Notes: generated by a model not told the origin, from the letters alone. Shown: positions 53,004 to 61,593, counted from the first letter of the stretch. The stretch: 64,000 nucleotides of DNA from Symbioplanes lichenis (GCF_030709675.1 NZ_JAUZQD010000009.1:124001-188000), one strand, 5' to 3'. Translations and numbers: made by a program.

Positions 53004-53432
53004 TCATGCCAGCGGCTTGATGAACCGGGCCGACGCCGGGCAGATGTCCTCATAGCCGAGCTGCTGGTAGAACAGGTGCGTCCGCTCCCGGTAGCGGCTG
53101 CTGGTGATCTCCATCTTCACAGCGCCCGCCGCCCGCGCCTGCTCCTCAGCCGCCGTGACCAGCGCTTGTCCCACGCCCTTGCTGCGGTAGCGCTCGTCGA
53201 CGACAAGAGCCAGCAGGCGGGCGACCTTGCCGGTGACTTCCAGCATCGGCATGACGTGCAGGGCGGCGACCCCGATCAGCTTGCCGCCGTCGTCGGCGCC
53301 GATGAGCCAGCTCGCGGGGTCGTCCCGCCAGAGCCTCAGGCGATCGGTCACCTCTCGCTCGGTTGTCGGATAGCCCAGCTGATCGAGCAGTACGGTGAGC
53401 TCCGGAACATCCTGGCTTCGAACAGGTCTCAT
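53004..53432 (-). CDS. GNAT family N-acetyltransferase
   Basis: A 142-residue acetyltransferase. The cofactor motif is LALVVDERYRSKGVGQALVTAAEEQARAAGA (residues about 68-98), followed by TSSRYRERTHLFYQQLGYE. The ATG overlaps the alpha-galactosidase stop by four bases (ATGA), so it is the second gene of that operon. The substrate is unknown. Confidence 0.88.
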   Translation of the reverse strand: MRPVRSQDVPELTVLLDQLGYPTTEREVTDRLRLWRDDPASWLIGADDGGKLIGVAALHVMPMLEVTGKVARLLALVVDERYRSKGVGQALVTAAEEQARAAGAVKMEITSSRYRERTHLFYQQLGYEDICPASARFIKPLA

Positions 53433-55573
53433 GCGCCCAGATCCAAGACCATGGCTTGCTGAGCGGCGAGAGCGGGCATCGGCAGGCCGGCTCGGACGAG
53501 GACCGCACCGGGCAGCGTCACGCCGCCGTCGAGGGCCTGCCGCACCCACGGCGAGTGGATCCGGCCGTGGAACTGCGGCAGCCCGAAGTCGCCGACGATC
53601 CGCACGGTGTAGTCACGGTCGGGGTCGAGGCCGGGAAATTGCACCTGCCCCGACAGGACGGCCGGTGACGTGACCGTGCGCGCCCAAATGTAGACCGCAC
53701 GTGTCGCGTCGGCGTCCACCACGCCGCGGAGGGTGGTGGCGGGGTCGGGCAGGTCGGCGTTCACCACGGTGCCGCGGGCGATCAGCGGGCGGATGCTCTT
53801 GTGGTACGCGATGAACGCCCGGAGCGCCGCGAGCTCGTCCTCGTCCCGGGCGGTCAGGTCCCACTCCACCCCGGCGTGGCCGAGCAGGGCGCCGGCGAAG
53901 CGGAGCGTGGTGTCCGTACGGCGGCTGGTGGTGTGGGCGGGAGACGAGCCGACGTGCACGCCGACCAGCTCCGGCGGGAGCAGCTGCATGGTCCAGCGGT
54001 CGATCATCACGCGCTCGACCGGGTCGATGCAGTCCGACGGCCAGACCCGGTCGGTGCGCGCCAGCACGCCCAGGTCGATGCGGGAGCCGCCGGCCGAGCA
54101 CGACTCGATCTCCAGACCCGGATGGCGTACGCGGAGCTGGTCCATGAGCTCGTAGGACGCCCGCGCCTGCGCCGCCACGGCCACCACGTCGCCGTTCCGG
54201 CGCGAGACGGCCTCCTGGAGTTCGCGATTGTGGTCCCACTTGACGTAGGCGACGCCGTACTCGGTGATCGCCGCGCTCATCGTCGTCAGCACGTGATCGA
54301 ACGCCTCGGGGTGGGTGAGGTCGAGCACATACTGCTGGCGGGTCGGGGCGCCCAGGCCCGGCGACGGGCTGAGGATCCACTCCGGGTGCTCGCGGGCCGT
54401 CTCCGAGTCGAGGCTGATCATCTCGGGCTCGAACCACAGACCGAATTCCAGCCCCTTCGCGCGTACGTGATCAGCCAGCGGCCGCAGCCCGCCCGGCCAG
54501 ACCACCGGGTCCGCCCGCCAGTCGCCCAGGCTCGTCCGGTCGTCGCGCCGGCCCAGGAACCAGCCGTCGTCGAGCACGAACCGCTCGGCGCCCACCTCGG
54601 CGGCCTTGTCCACGAGCGCGCGCAGCCGGTCGAGGTCATGATCGAAGTAGACGGCTTCCCACGTGTTCACGATCACGGGACGCGGGCGCACGGGATGCGA
54701 CGGCCGGGCCCGCAGATATCCGTGGAAGCGCTCGGCGAGGCCGTCGAGCCCGTGGCCGGACCAGGCGAAGAAGGCGTCCGGGGAGACGTACTCGTCGCCC
54801 GGCCGCAGCCGCACCTCCCCCGGCCGCAACGCCTCGCCGCCGCCGAGCACCGGCGCGCTCTCGGGCAGCCGCTCGATCCGCCAGTGGCTTTCACCGCTCC
54901 AGGCCAGATGGAAGCCCCAGACCTCGCCCGTCCGGTTCGCGAAGCCGGTCGTGCCGGCCAGCAGCAGGAACGGCGAATCCGGCCCGGGCTTGCCGCGGCG
55001 CCCGTGCCGATGATGCGAGCCGTCGGTGATGTTCTGCCGCTGCGGCTGGCGCTCCCGCGCCCACCGCCCGGTGAAGTCGAGAATCTCGGTCGCCCGCGGC
55101 GGCAGCGGCAGCAGGGCGGTCACCCCGGCCAGCTCGTACGGCTGCCCGGGGTCGGCGTCGTCCGCGGGCCGGCGCACGCGGTGCCGCAGCCGCACGAGCC
55201 CCTGCGGCGTCAGCTGAACCTCCAGCCCGATCCGCAGTCCGGTGATGTCGTCGGCCAGCTCCGCCGCGAGCGTGTCCTCGGTGACCCGAGCATCCACGAG
55301 CACCGGGCGCGGCGTGGTCCGCCGGCCGGCCAGATGCCCCGCAAGCCCCGGCGTGCCCGACCAGAACTCCCGCTCACCGGGCAGCAACGTCAGGCGCCGC
55401 GGGACGTCCGGCGCGTTGTGGGGCACCTCGACCACGGCACTCCCGGCCAGCGCCCGCAGGCCGGCGTCACTCAGCTCACCGAGGTCGGCCCCCCAATGCA
55501 GCACCGTGGGCACCGGCCCGGCCAGGTCAAGCGCGAGGGAGACCCCGGCCGCGCGAAAATGAACGTACGTCAA
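53429..55573 (-). CDS. GH36 alpha-galactosidase
   Basis: A 714-residue retaining alpha-galactosidase. N-terminal beta-sandwich, then the barrel with FVLDDGWFLGRRDDRTSLGDW, the nucleophile Asp in YVKWDHNRE, and the acid/base Asp in WPSDCIDPVERVMI; C-terminal beta domain from about residue 610. It acts on terminal alpha-1,6-galactosides such as raffinose or melibiose. TTG at 55573 was chosen because GGAG lies seven bases upstream and the protein then begins with TYVHFRAAGVS as in relatives; an ATG at 55609 would add 12 residues. No signal peptide, so cytoplasmic. Confidence 0.92.
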   Translation of the reverse strand: MTYVHFRAAGVSLALDLAGPVPTVLHWGADLGELSDAGLRALAGSAVVEVPHNAPDVPRRLTLLPGEREFWSGTPGLAGHLAGRRTTPRPVLVDARVTEDTLAAELADDITGLRIGLEVQLTPQGLVRLRHRVRRPADDADPGQPYELAGVTALLPLPPRATEILDFTGRWARERQPQRQNITDGSHHRHGRRGKPGPDSPFLLLAGTTGFANRTGEVWGFHLAWSGESHWRIERLPESAPVLGGGEALRPGEVRLRPGDEYVSPDAFFAWSGHGLDGLAERFHGYLRARPSHPVRPRPVIVNTWEAVYFDHDLDRLRALVDKAAEVGAERFVLDDGWFLGRRDDRTSLGDWRADPVVWPGGLRPLADHVRAKGLEFGLWFEPEMISLDSETAREHPEWILSPSPGLGAPTRQQYVLDLTHPEAFDHVLTTMSAAITEYGVAYVKWDHNRELQEAVSRRNGDVVAVAAQARASYELMDQLRVRHPGLEIESCSAGGSRIDLGVLARTDRVWPSDCIDPVERVMIDRWTMQLLPPELVGVHVGSSPAHTTSRRTDTTLRFAGALLGHAGVEWDLTARDEDELAALRAFIAYHKSIRPLIARGTVVNADLPDPATTLRGVVDADATRAVYIWARTVTSPAVLSGQVQFPGLDPDRDYTVRIVGDFGLPQFHGRIHSPWVRQALDGGVTLPGAVLVRAGLPMPALAAQQAMVLDLGA

Positions 55574-55712
55574 GGGTGAACTCCGAGCTGCTCGATCAGG
55601 CACTTTCATGATCAAGTGTGCCCCACCCCGTCTGGCCAGCGCTCCATCAATCGACGATGTGACGTTGGGCTTACACCAGGAGGTCCTCAACCGAGGGATG
55701 GGCGGCAGGATC

Positions 55713-55741
55713 AGTCATGGCCGTGGTCTGCGGATCGGTCA
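55713..55741. repeat. 29-bp direct repeat, copy downstream of vapC
   Basis: 23 of 29 bases match 56377-56405, with the last 14 (CTGCGGATCGGTCA) identical. The other copy contains the start region of vapB. This copy overlaps the last codon of vapC and reads on as a remnant resembling a vapB start (ATGACTGATCC). Confidence 0.75.
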
Positions 55742-56167
55742 GACCGGCTCGGCCGTGACCCGTCGCTGACGAAGCTGCGGCACGTAACGAGCAACCGTCT
55801 CGTAGTCGCCGTCCTCATGCAGAACGGTCATGTCCATCCGCAGAGCAGTCGCAGCGATGACGAGGTCCGCAACCGACATGCCACGATGCGCGCTGCGCGG
55901 TGTGAGTTCCTTCCGAATACCGGCGACGGATCGCCAGATGTCGTCCGGAACGACAACGTAGAGATATCGATCAACGATGAACTTCTCGAGTTCGTCGCAC
56001 TTTTTGGTCTCCGCGACCAGCAGCGTCTCGGTCAGAGCCGGCTCGCACACGGAGATCAGGCCGCGATTCACGAGCGTCCCCCAGCCCGGATGCACCTGCT
56101 TCCGGATGATGCGAACCAGCGCGCTCGTATCGACCAGATAGTTGACCGGCTTGCCGCCCCCGGTCAC
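55739..56167 (-). CDS. vapC: VapC-type PIN-domain toxin
   Basis: A 142-residue PIN ribonuclease. Acidic active-site candidates are D13 (LVDTSAL), E42 or E47 (CEPALTETLLVAET), D101 (SVADLVIAATAL) and D119/D121 (LHEDGDYE). The group usually cleaves tRNA or rRNA when released from its antitoxin. The GTG start overlaps the vapB stop (GTGA). GC is lower than in the neighbouring genes, consistent with acquisition. Confidence 0.9.
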   Translation of the reverse strand: MTGGGKPVNYLVDTSALVRIIRKQVHPGWGTLVNRGLISVCEPALTETLLVAETKKCDELEKFIVDRYLYVVVPDDIWRSVAGIRKELTPRSAHRGMSVADLVIAATALRMDMTVLHEDGDYETVARYVPQLRQRRVTAEPV

Positions 56168-56406
56168 CTGAAGTCCAGTTCGCCGTTCTCGACCATGCGC
56201 TCCAACGCCTCGCCCGCGAGCCGGCGTCGCTCACGATGCTTCTCCACCAGCAGTCGAAGCCCCTCGTTGAGCGCCTCGTTGCGCGATGCCGAAATCTGGC
56301 GCTGAGCCTCCTCCAGCAAGTCGGTGTCGAGTTCGACATCCTGCCGGCCGGCGACTTCGGGGGTGAGAGCGAGGTCGGTCATGTCCGCCTCCTGCGGATC
56401 GGTCAT
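56164..56406 (-). CDS. vapB: VapB-type antitoxin
   Basis: An 80-residue antitoxin with a short ribbon-helix-helix-like region (QDVELDTDLLEEAQRQISASRNEALNEGLRLLVEKH) and a charged C-terminal toxin-binding tail (RRRLAGEALERMVENGELDF). Two starts are possible: ATG at 56406 (GGAGG seven bases upstream) and ATG at 56382 (GGAGG five bases upstream). It precedes and overlaps vapC and probably represses the operon. Confidence 0.87.
   Translation of the reverse strand: MTDPQEADMTDLALTPEVAGRQDVELDTDLLEEAQRQISASRNEALNEGLRLLVEKHRERRRLAGEALERMVENGELDFR
56377..56405. repeat. 29-bp direct repeat, copy at the vapB start
   Basis: Partner of 55713-55741. It covers the two alternative vapB start codons. The pair brackets vapBC and suggests duplication or replacement of one vapB copy, or module integration. 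Confidence 0.75.
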
Positions 56407-56540
56407 GTGCTGACCTCCTCACCATACTTGTCGCGGCGCCAGCTGTCACCCGACAACCAAGTGGCGTTCATCCCTCAACGGGCACGGTACTCGTGTCGCA
56501 GCATGAGAAGCAGCAGCGAGCGCCGCACTCAGAGCGCCGT

Positions 56541-56635
56541 TACCCAGAGCGGGCCCACCCAGAGCGGGCCCACCCAGAGTGGCCCTGCCCAGAGTCCGCT
56601 CCTGCCCAGAGTCCGCTCCTGCCCAGAGCCCGCCC
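56541..56635. repeat. 15/17-bp tandem repeat array (CCCAGAG units)
   Basis: Three 15-bp units like CACCCAGAGCGGGCC (56541-56585) run into three 16-17-bp units like TGCCCAGAGTCCGCTCC (56586-56635). All share CCCAGAG. The array is intergenic, downstream of rel on the minus strand. Confidence 0.88.
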
Positions 56636-56721
56636 TCCCGGGGAAGCCCCCGCTGGCCAGTCTGACGATGAATCCGGCGCAGCGCGAAGCGCCCTGTGGA
56701 CAAGGCGCTGCTGTGGATAAC
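56631..56721. repeat. Intergenic repeated element, copy A (paired DnaA-box-like motifs)
   Basis: Aligns with 60837-60928: both start CGCCCTCCC, continue with AGCCCCCGCTGG, and end with two DnaA-box-like 9-mers 17 bases apart. In copy A these are TGTGGACAA (56695-56703) and TGTGGATAA (56712-56720), the reverse complement of the consensus TTATCCACA. It lies directly after the rel stop. Confidence 0.75.
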
Positions 56722-56723
56722 CC

Positions 56724-59700
56724 TCAGGCGCCGGAGGTGACCCGGTACGCGTCGAAGACGCCGTCGACCTTGCGGACGGCGGCGACCAGGTGGCCGAGGT
56801 GCTTCGGGTCGGCCATCTCGAAGGTGAAGCGGCTGACCGCCACCCGGTCGCGGGTCGTGGTGACCGTCGCGGACAGGATGTTCACGCGCTCCTCGCTCAG
56901 GACGCGGGTGACGTCGGCGAGCAGCTTGTGGCGGTCGAGCGCCTCGACCTGGATGGCGACCAGGAACGTCGACGCGGCGGTCGGCTTCCAGCTGACCTCG
57001 ACGACGCGTTCCTCCTGGGCGCGCAGGTCCTCGGCGTTGGCGCAGTCGTCACGGTGCACGCTGACGCCGCCGGAGCGGGTGACGAAGCCGAAGACCGAGT
57101 CGCCCGGGACCGGCGTACAGCAGCGGGCGAGCTTGACCCAGACGTCGCTGACGCCCTTCACCACCACGCCCGGGTCCTGGGCCGAGGTGCGGTTGCGGGG
57201 CGGGCGGGTCGCGACGGCGGTCTCGGCGATGTCCTCGACCGCGCCCTCCTCGCCGCCGAAGCCGGCGACGAGCTTCTGCACGACCGACTGCGCGGAGACG
57301 GCGCTCTCCCCCACCGCCGCATAGAGCGAGGCGACGTCGGCGAGGTGCAGGTCGCGGGCGATGGTCGTGAGGTTCTCGCTGGTCAGCATGCGCTGCAGGG
57401 GCAGGCCCTGCTTGCGCATCGCCTTGACGATCGCCTCCTTGCCGACCTCGATCGCTTCCTCGCGCCGCTCCTTGTTGAAGTACTGCCTGATCTTCGTACG
57501 CGCCCGCGGGCTCTTGACGAAGCCGAGCCAGTCCTGCGTCGGGCCGGCCGTGGCCGACTTCGACGTGAATATCTCGATGACGTCGCCGTTGGACAGCGTC
57601 GACTCGAGCGGCACGAGCTTGCCGTTGACCCGGGCGCCGATCGTCTTGTGCCCGACCTCGGTGTGCACCGCGTAGGCGAAGTCGACCGGCGTGGATCCCG
57701 TCGGGAGGGGGATGACGTCTCCCTTGGGCGTGAAGACGTACACCTCCTGGCTGGAGAGGTCGAAGCGCAGCGCGTCCAGGAACTCGCTCGGGTCGCTGGC
57801 CTCACGCTGCCAGTCGAGGAGCTGACGCAGCCACGTCATCTCGTCGATGTGGGCCGGCGGGCCGACGATCGTCGCGCCCTTCTGCTCCTTGTACTTCCAG
57901 TGCGCGGCGATGCCGAACTCCGCCGTCCGGTGCATCGCGAACGTGCGGATCTGCATCTCGACAGGCTTGCCGGTCGGGCCGATGACTGTCGTGTGCAGCG
58001 ACTGGTACATGTTGAACTTCGGCATCGCGATGTAGTCCTTGAACCGGCCCGGCACCGGCTGCCAGTTGGCGTGGATGACACCCAGCGCCGCATAGCAGTC
58101 CCGCACCGTGTCGACCAGGACCCGCACCCCGACCAGGTCGTAGATGTCGCTGAAGTCGCGGCCCCGCACGATCATCTTCTGATAGATCGAGTAGAGGTGC
58201 TTGGGCCGCCCGGTGACCTCCGCCTTGATCTTGGCGGACTTCAGGTCGAGCTGGACCCGGTTGGTCACCTGGCGCAGCAGGGCCTCGCGCTGCGGCTGGT
58301 GCTCCCCGATCAGGCGGTTGATCTCCTCGAACCGCTTCGGGAAAAGTGTCCCGAAGGCGAGATCCTCGAGCTCCCACTTGATCGTGTTCATGCCCAGGCG
58401 GTGCGCGAGCGGCGCCAGGATCTCCAGCGTCTCCTTGGCCTTCTGCTCCTGCTTGGGCCGCGGCAGGAACGTGAGGGTACGCATGTTGTGCAGCCGGTCG
58501 GCCAGCTTGATGACCAGCACCCGGGGGTCCTTGGCCATCGCCACGACCATCTTGCGGATCGTCTCCGCCTTGGCCGCGTCGCCGAGCTTGACCCGGTCGA
58601 GCTTGGTCACGCCGTCGACCAGCAGCGCCACCTCGCCGCCGAAGTCCGTGCGCATCTGGTCGAGGCCGTAGTCGGTGTCCTCGATCGTGTCGTGCAGCAG
58701 CGCCGCCACCAGCGTCGTGGTGTCCATGCCGAGGTTGGCCAGGATCGTCGCCACGGCGAGCGGGTGCGTGATGTAGGGGTCGCCCGACTTGCGGTACTGC
58801 CCCGAGTGCCACCGCGCGGCCACGTCGAACGCGCGCTGCAGCGCCCGCCCGTCGGCCTTGGGGTGCGACGCCCGGTGCGTGGCGATCAGCGGCTCGAGGA
58901 CCTCGCTGACCTGGGTGCTCTGCCACGGCGCGTTGAACCGCGCGAGCCGGGCCCGGACCCGCCGGCCGGTGGGCGCGCTGGCCAGCCCGAAACCACCCGT
59001 CTCCCCCGCGGCCGGCGACATCGGCCGGGTCACGTCGGGGTCGGGCATCTGCGACCCCGTGATCGGTACGCCGTTCGCGTCGATGGGCCGGCTGAGCTGC
59101 AGCGATCCGGGGTTCGGCCGGGTCGCGGCGGCCCGCGTCGGTGCGGTGTCGGCGGGAACCGGGGTGACCGGGACCGGAGTCGCCGAGACCGGGGCTGCCG
59201 AGACCGGGGTCGGCGGGACCGGGGTCGGCGGGACCGGGGTGGCCGGGACCGGCTTGGCGCCGGGCTTGGCGGGCGCTGCGGCGTTCGTGTCGGCCTTCGG
59301 CCCGGCCGGGCCAGTCTTCGCCGGGGCCGCGGTGTCCTGAGCCGTCCTCGGTGTGGCCGGGGCCGCGGTGTCCTGGGCCGGGGCGGGCTTCGCCGTGGCC
59401 GGAGTCGCGGTGTCCTTGGCCGGGGCGAGCTTCGCCGGCGCCGATTTCGGCACGGCTGGAGTCGCGCTGTCCTTGATCGGGGCAGTCTTGGGTGTGGCCG
59501 GGACCGCGTTGTCCTTGACCGGAGCCGCCCCACTCTTGGCCTGATTCGCGCTGTCCCTGGCCGGAGCCGCCCCACTCTTGGCCTGATTCGCGCCGTCCCG
59601 GGCCGGAGCCGCGCTTTTCTCGGCCGGAGTCGCGCGGGAGGTGGCCTGCTGTCCCGCGGAAGCAGCCGTGGCCTCGCCGGCGGACCCGCCGTCACGGCCG

Positions 59701-60020
59701 CCCGCACCACCCGGAGCGGAGCCGGCCCGCGTCACGCCGTCATCCGTCCCCGGGGCCACGCCATCGCCCGCCACCGAGCTCGGAGCCACACTGCCGCCCT
59801 TCACCGGAGTGGAATCCACCCCATCACCCGCGACCGGAGCCGGGGCCACGCCATCGGAAGCCTTGCCGTCGGTAGCGGTGGAGGTCAGGTCAGGCTCCGC
59901 CGTCGTCGCCGCGTCACTCGGCGGCGTCGAAGCCCTGGTCGCGTCGGTCGGCTGCACCGTGCCCTCCGTCGGAGGGGCGACGTCGCTGGACACCGGCCTC
60001 CTCACGTCGCTTCTGCTCAC
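56724..60020 (-). CDS. rel: Bifunctional (p)ppGpp synthetase/hydrolase
   Basis: Makes and degrades (p)ppGpp in the stringent response. Core from about residue 362: HD hydrolase (H443-D444 in LLHDTIEDTD), synthetase with RFKDYIAMPKFNMYQSLHTTVIG near 658 (the RxKD form of bifunctional enzymes), TGS near 760-820 (YVFTPKGDVIPLPTGSTPVDFAYAVH), a Cys-containing region (KLARCCTPVPGDSVFG) and ACT at about 1020-1095. Residues 1-345 are disordered Ala/Pro/Thr/Lys repeats, making the protein (1098 aa) some 250-300 residues longer than usual. GTG at 60020 is used; a GTG at 59993 after AGGAGG is a good alternative. Downstream of apt. Confidence 0.96.
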   Translation of the reverse strand: MSRSDVRRPVSSDVAPPTEGTVQPTDATRASTPPSDAATTAEPDLTSTATDGKASDGVAPAPVAGDGVDSTPVKGGSVAPSSVAGDGVAPGTDDGVTRAGSAPGGAGGRDGGSAGEATAASAGQQATSRATPAEKSAAPARDGANQAKSGAAPARDSANQAKSGAAPVKDNAVPATPKTAPIKDSATPAVPKSAPAKLAPAKDTATPATAKPAPAQDTAAPATPRTAQDTAAPAKTGPAGPKADTNAAAPAKPGAKPVPATPVPPTPVPPTPVSAAPVSATPVPVTPVPADTAPTRAAATRPNPGSLQLSRPIDANGVPITGSQMPDPDVTRPMSPAAGETGGFGLASAPTGRRVRARLARFNAPWQSTQVSEVLEPLIATHRASHPKADGRALQRAFDVAARWHSGQYRKSGDPYITHPLAVATILANLGMDTTTLVAALLHDTIEDTDYGLDQMRTDFGGEVALLVDGVTKLDRVKLGDAAKAETIRKMVVAMAKDPRVLVIKLADRLHNMRTLTFLPRPKQEQKAKETLEILAPLAHRLGMNTIKWELEDLAFGTLFPKRFEEINRLIGEHQPQREALLRQVTNRVQLDLKSAKIKAEVTGRPKHLYSIYQKMIVRGRDFSDIYDLVGVRVLVDTVRDCYAALGVIHANWQPVPGRFKDYIAMPKFNMYQSLHTTVIGPTGKPVEMQIRTFAMHRTAEFGIAAHWKYKEQKGATIVGPPAHIDEMTWLRQLLDWQREASDPSEFLDALRFDLSSQEVYVFTPKGDVIPLPTGSTPVDFAYAVHTEVGHKTIGARVNGKLVPLESTLSNGDVIEIFTSKSATAGPTQDWLGFVKSPRARTKIRQYFNKERREEAIEVGKEAIVKAMRKQGLPLQRMLTSENLTTIARDLHLADVASLYAAVGESAVSAQSVVQKLVAGFGGEEGAVEDIAETAVATRPPRNRTSAQDPGVVVKGVSDVWVKLARCCTPVPGDSVFGFVTRSGGVSVHRDDCANAEDLRAQEERVVEVSWKPTAASTFLVAIQVEALDRHKLLADVTRVLSEERVNILSATVTTTRDRVAVSRFTFEMADPKHLGHLVAAVRKVDGVFDAYRVTSGA
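59120..59660. repeat. Low-complexity repeat region encoding the Rel N-terminal extension
   Basis: Imperfect short repeats encode Ala-Pro-Ala-Lys/Gln-Asp-Thr-Ala-type and Thr-Pro-Val-Pro-Pro-type units. Examples are the paired ANQAKSGAAPARDS-like units at residues 144-168 and the TPVPP run at 261-273. The boundaries are approximate. Confidence 0.7.
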
Positions 60021-60109
60021 TCGGTTGGAAACGCCATCCTACCCGTGGCCGTTCCCGGCCGCCCCGGCCCGAACCGCCGAAAGAGTGCCGGCGCCCGCAC
60101 GGAACCGGA

Positions 60110-60673
60110 TCAAACGGTCAGCAGGGCATGCACCCCGCGCGCGCCCAGCCGCTCCCGGCCCCCGAGGAAGCTCAGCTCCAGCACCACGGTGAGCCCGGCA
60201 ACCGTCCCCCCGGCCCGCTCGACGAGCTCCAGCGCCGCGCCGGCCGTACCCCCGGTGGCCAGCACATCGTCCAACACCAGCACCCGCTGCCCCGCAACGA
60301 AGGCATCCCGATGCACCTCGAGCGTCGCCTCGCCGTACTCCAAGGCGTAGGAAGCCGCGAAGACCTCCCGCGGCAGCTTCCCCGCCTTCCGCACGGGCAC
60401 GACACCCTTCCCGGTGGCATAGGCCACGGCGGCCGCGAGCACGAACCCCCGCGCCTCGATCCCGGCCACCACATCGAAGGAATCCGCCCCGTAATGCGCG
60501 ACAATCCCGTCCGTGACCTGCCGGAACACCTCACCGTCGGCGAACAGCGGCATCAGATCCTTGAACACGATGCCCGGCTTCGGGAAATCAGGCACATCAA
60601 GCACCCGCCCGGCCACCAGCCGAGCAACCTCCGGCCCGCTGTCCCCACGCACGTCTGCGGCAGTCTCCGTCAC
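60110..60673 (-). CDS. apt: Adenine phosphoribosyltransferase
   Basis: Converts adenine and PRPP to AMP (purine salvage). The PRPP-binding motif is VLVLDDVLATGGTA, and the family start VPDFPKPGIVFKDLMPLFAD and GIEARGFVLAAAVAYATGKG are present. 187 residues from GTG at 60673; TTG two codons earlier is also possible. It lies 90 bases upstream of rel on the same strand, the common actinobacterial arrangement secDF-apt-rel, here interrupted by an anti-sigma pair. Confidence 0.95.
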   Translation of the reverse strand: MTETAADVRGDSGPEVARLVAGRVLDVPDFPKPGIVFKDLMPLFADGEVFRQVTDGIVAHYGADSFDVVAGIEARGFVLAAAVAYATGKGVVPVRKAGKLPREVFAASYALEYGEATLEVHRDAFVAGQRVLVLDDVLATGGTAGAALELVERAGGTVAGLTVVLELSFLGGRERLGARGVHALLTV

Positions 60674-60836
60674 GCGCAAAGCCTAGGCCCCCGCCGGCCC
60701 CGCCGTCCCCCAGGGTGGAACCGGCCTCACATGCCGTTGCCAGCCCGTGTCGCCCGGATGCTTTCCCCACCGAAGGCCGCACACAGCTCGACAGCCGCCG
60801 CTGGCCCGAAAACGCCGGAACGCCCCACCGCGACCC

Positions 60837-60928
60837 CGCCCTCCCAGGGGGAGCCCCCGCTGGTCATTCTCCCGGATTTTCAGGCGTCGCGCGGACGCCC
60901 TGTGGACAACCCCTGGCTGTGGACGACG
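60837..60928. repeat. Intergenic repeated element, copy B (paired DnaA-box-like motifs)
   Basis: Related to 56631-56721. DnaA-box-like 9-mers TGTGGACAA (60901-60909) and TGTGGACGA (60918-60926) have the same 17-base spacing. It lies between apt and the STAS gene, 42 bases after the STAS stop. Both copies thus sit just 3' of a minus-strand gene, in the same orientation. Confidence 0.75.
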
Positions 60929-60970
60929 CCCTATCGTCCGGGCGACCGTCGGGACCGGCATCGCGGCCGC

Positions 60971-61558
60971 TCAGATCCGGTCGCCTCCGTCGGGACCGTC
61001 TCGGCCAGGTTCACGCCCGTCGAAGCCGGCATCGCGGTCGCCCCGCCCGGGACCACGCCCGTCGACGGCGACATCACGGTCACCCCCGCCAGGACCACGC
61101 CCGTCAAGGCTGGCGTCGCGATCGCCCCCGCCAGGACCATGCCCGTCAAGACCGGCATCCTGGTCGCCGGCCGCCACGGGACCGAAGAGTTGCGGCAGGT
61201 CGATGACGTCGAAGACGCGCTGGACGATGCCCTTCAGGTTGATCAGGCGGAAGGCGATGCCCGCTTCCGAGGCGGCCAGGTAGCCGTCGAGGATGGCGCC
61301 GATCGCCTCGGAGTCGATGAAGGTGACACCGGCGAGGTCGACGAGGAGTGCGCGGGGCCGGTCGTGGTCGATGAGGGCGAAGAGGGCGTCGCGCAGCTCG
61401 TCGCGCGCGCCGAGGTCGAGCTCGCCCTCGAGGCGTACGCGACGCTCCGGAGCTGCCCCGGCAGCCTCCGTGATGATGGCGTAGCCCGGCTCCTCCACAA
61501 CTACTTGTCTACCAGCAAAGATCAGCCGGGCAACCGCTGCGCGGTCACGAATTGGCAT
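60971..61558 (-). CDS. STAS-domain anti-sigma factor antagonist with repeat tail
   Basis: Residues about 40-130 form a STAS domain (RVRLEGELDLGARDELRDALFALI, LLVDLAGVTFIDSEAIGAILDGY, where S in FIDSEA is the likely phosphorylation site). The last 65 residues are four 14-residue units GD(R/Q)D..(L/V/F)DG..PG(G/R). The ATG at 61558 gives 195 residues; internal starts are possible. It follows an RsbW-like ATPase gene on the same strand, its probable kinase. Together they would form a partner-switching pair. Confidence 0.85.
   Translation of the reverse strand: MPIRDRAAVARLIFAGRQVVVEEPGYAIITEAAGAAPERRVRLEGELDLGARDELRDALFALIDHDRPRALLVDLAGVTFIDSEAIGAILDGYLAASEAGIAFRLINLKGIVQRVFDVIDLPQLFGPVAAGDQDAGLDGHGPGGGDRDASLDGRGPGGGDRDVAVDGRGPGRGDRDAGFDGREPGRDGPDGGDRI
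61001..61168. repeat. 42-bp tandem repeat, 4 copies, in the STAS gene 3' end
   Basis: Four 42-bp units encode GDRDAGLDGRGPGG-like 14-residue repeats, rich in Asp, Gly and Arg. The first unit follows the STAS domain directly and the last is nine codons from the stop. The unit keeps the frame. Confidence 0.88.
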
Positions 61559-61593
61559 TTGTCTCGGGCGCGACGCCGGCGAGCAGGACGGGC

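Larger units (their letters stand above)
56407..56723. other. 317-bp repeat-rich gap between vapB and rel
   Basis: No gene is evident. From about 56407 to 56540 lies the expected vapBC promoter region. A tandem repeat fills 56541-56635 and is followed directly by an intergenic element (56631-56721) related to one at 60837-60928. Confidence 0.7.

Noticed and set aside
55601..55617. CACTT..AAGTG inverted repeat ahead of the alpha-galactosidase as a LacI operator
   Set aside because: Arms are only five bases and no LacI gene is adjacent.
56541..56635. Possible CRISPR array
   Set aside because: Units are 15-17 bp with no distinct spacers and no cas genes; it is a simple tandem repeat.
56695..56720. 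DnaA boxes as a replication origin
   Set aside because: Only two boxes, no dnaA/dnaN neighbours and no AT-rich unwinding region; treated as part of a dispersed element instead.
56790..60350. 1186-codon plus-strand open frame
   Set aside because: Complement of rel and part of apt; open only because high GC removes stop codons. Composition is His/Arg/Gly-rich without any domain.
60683..60961. Minus-strand open frame between STAS and apt genes
   Set aside because: It covers the repeated intergenic element and has no coding character.
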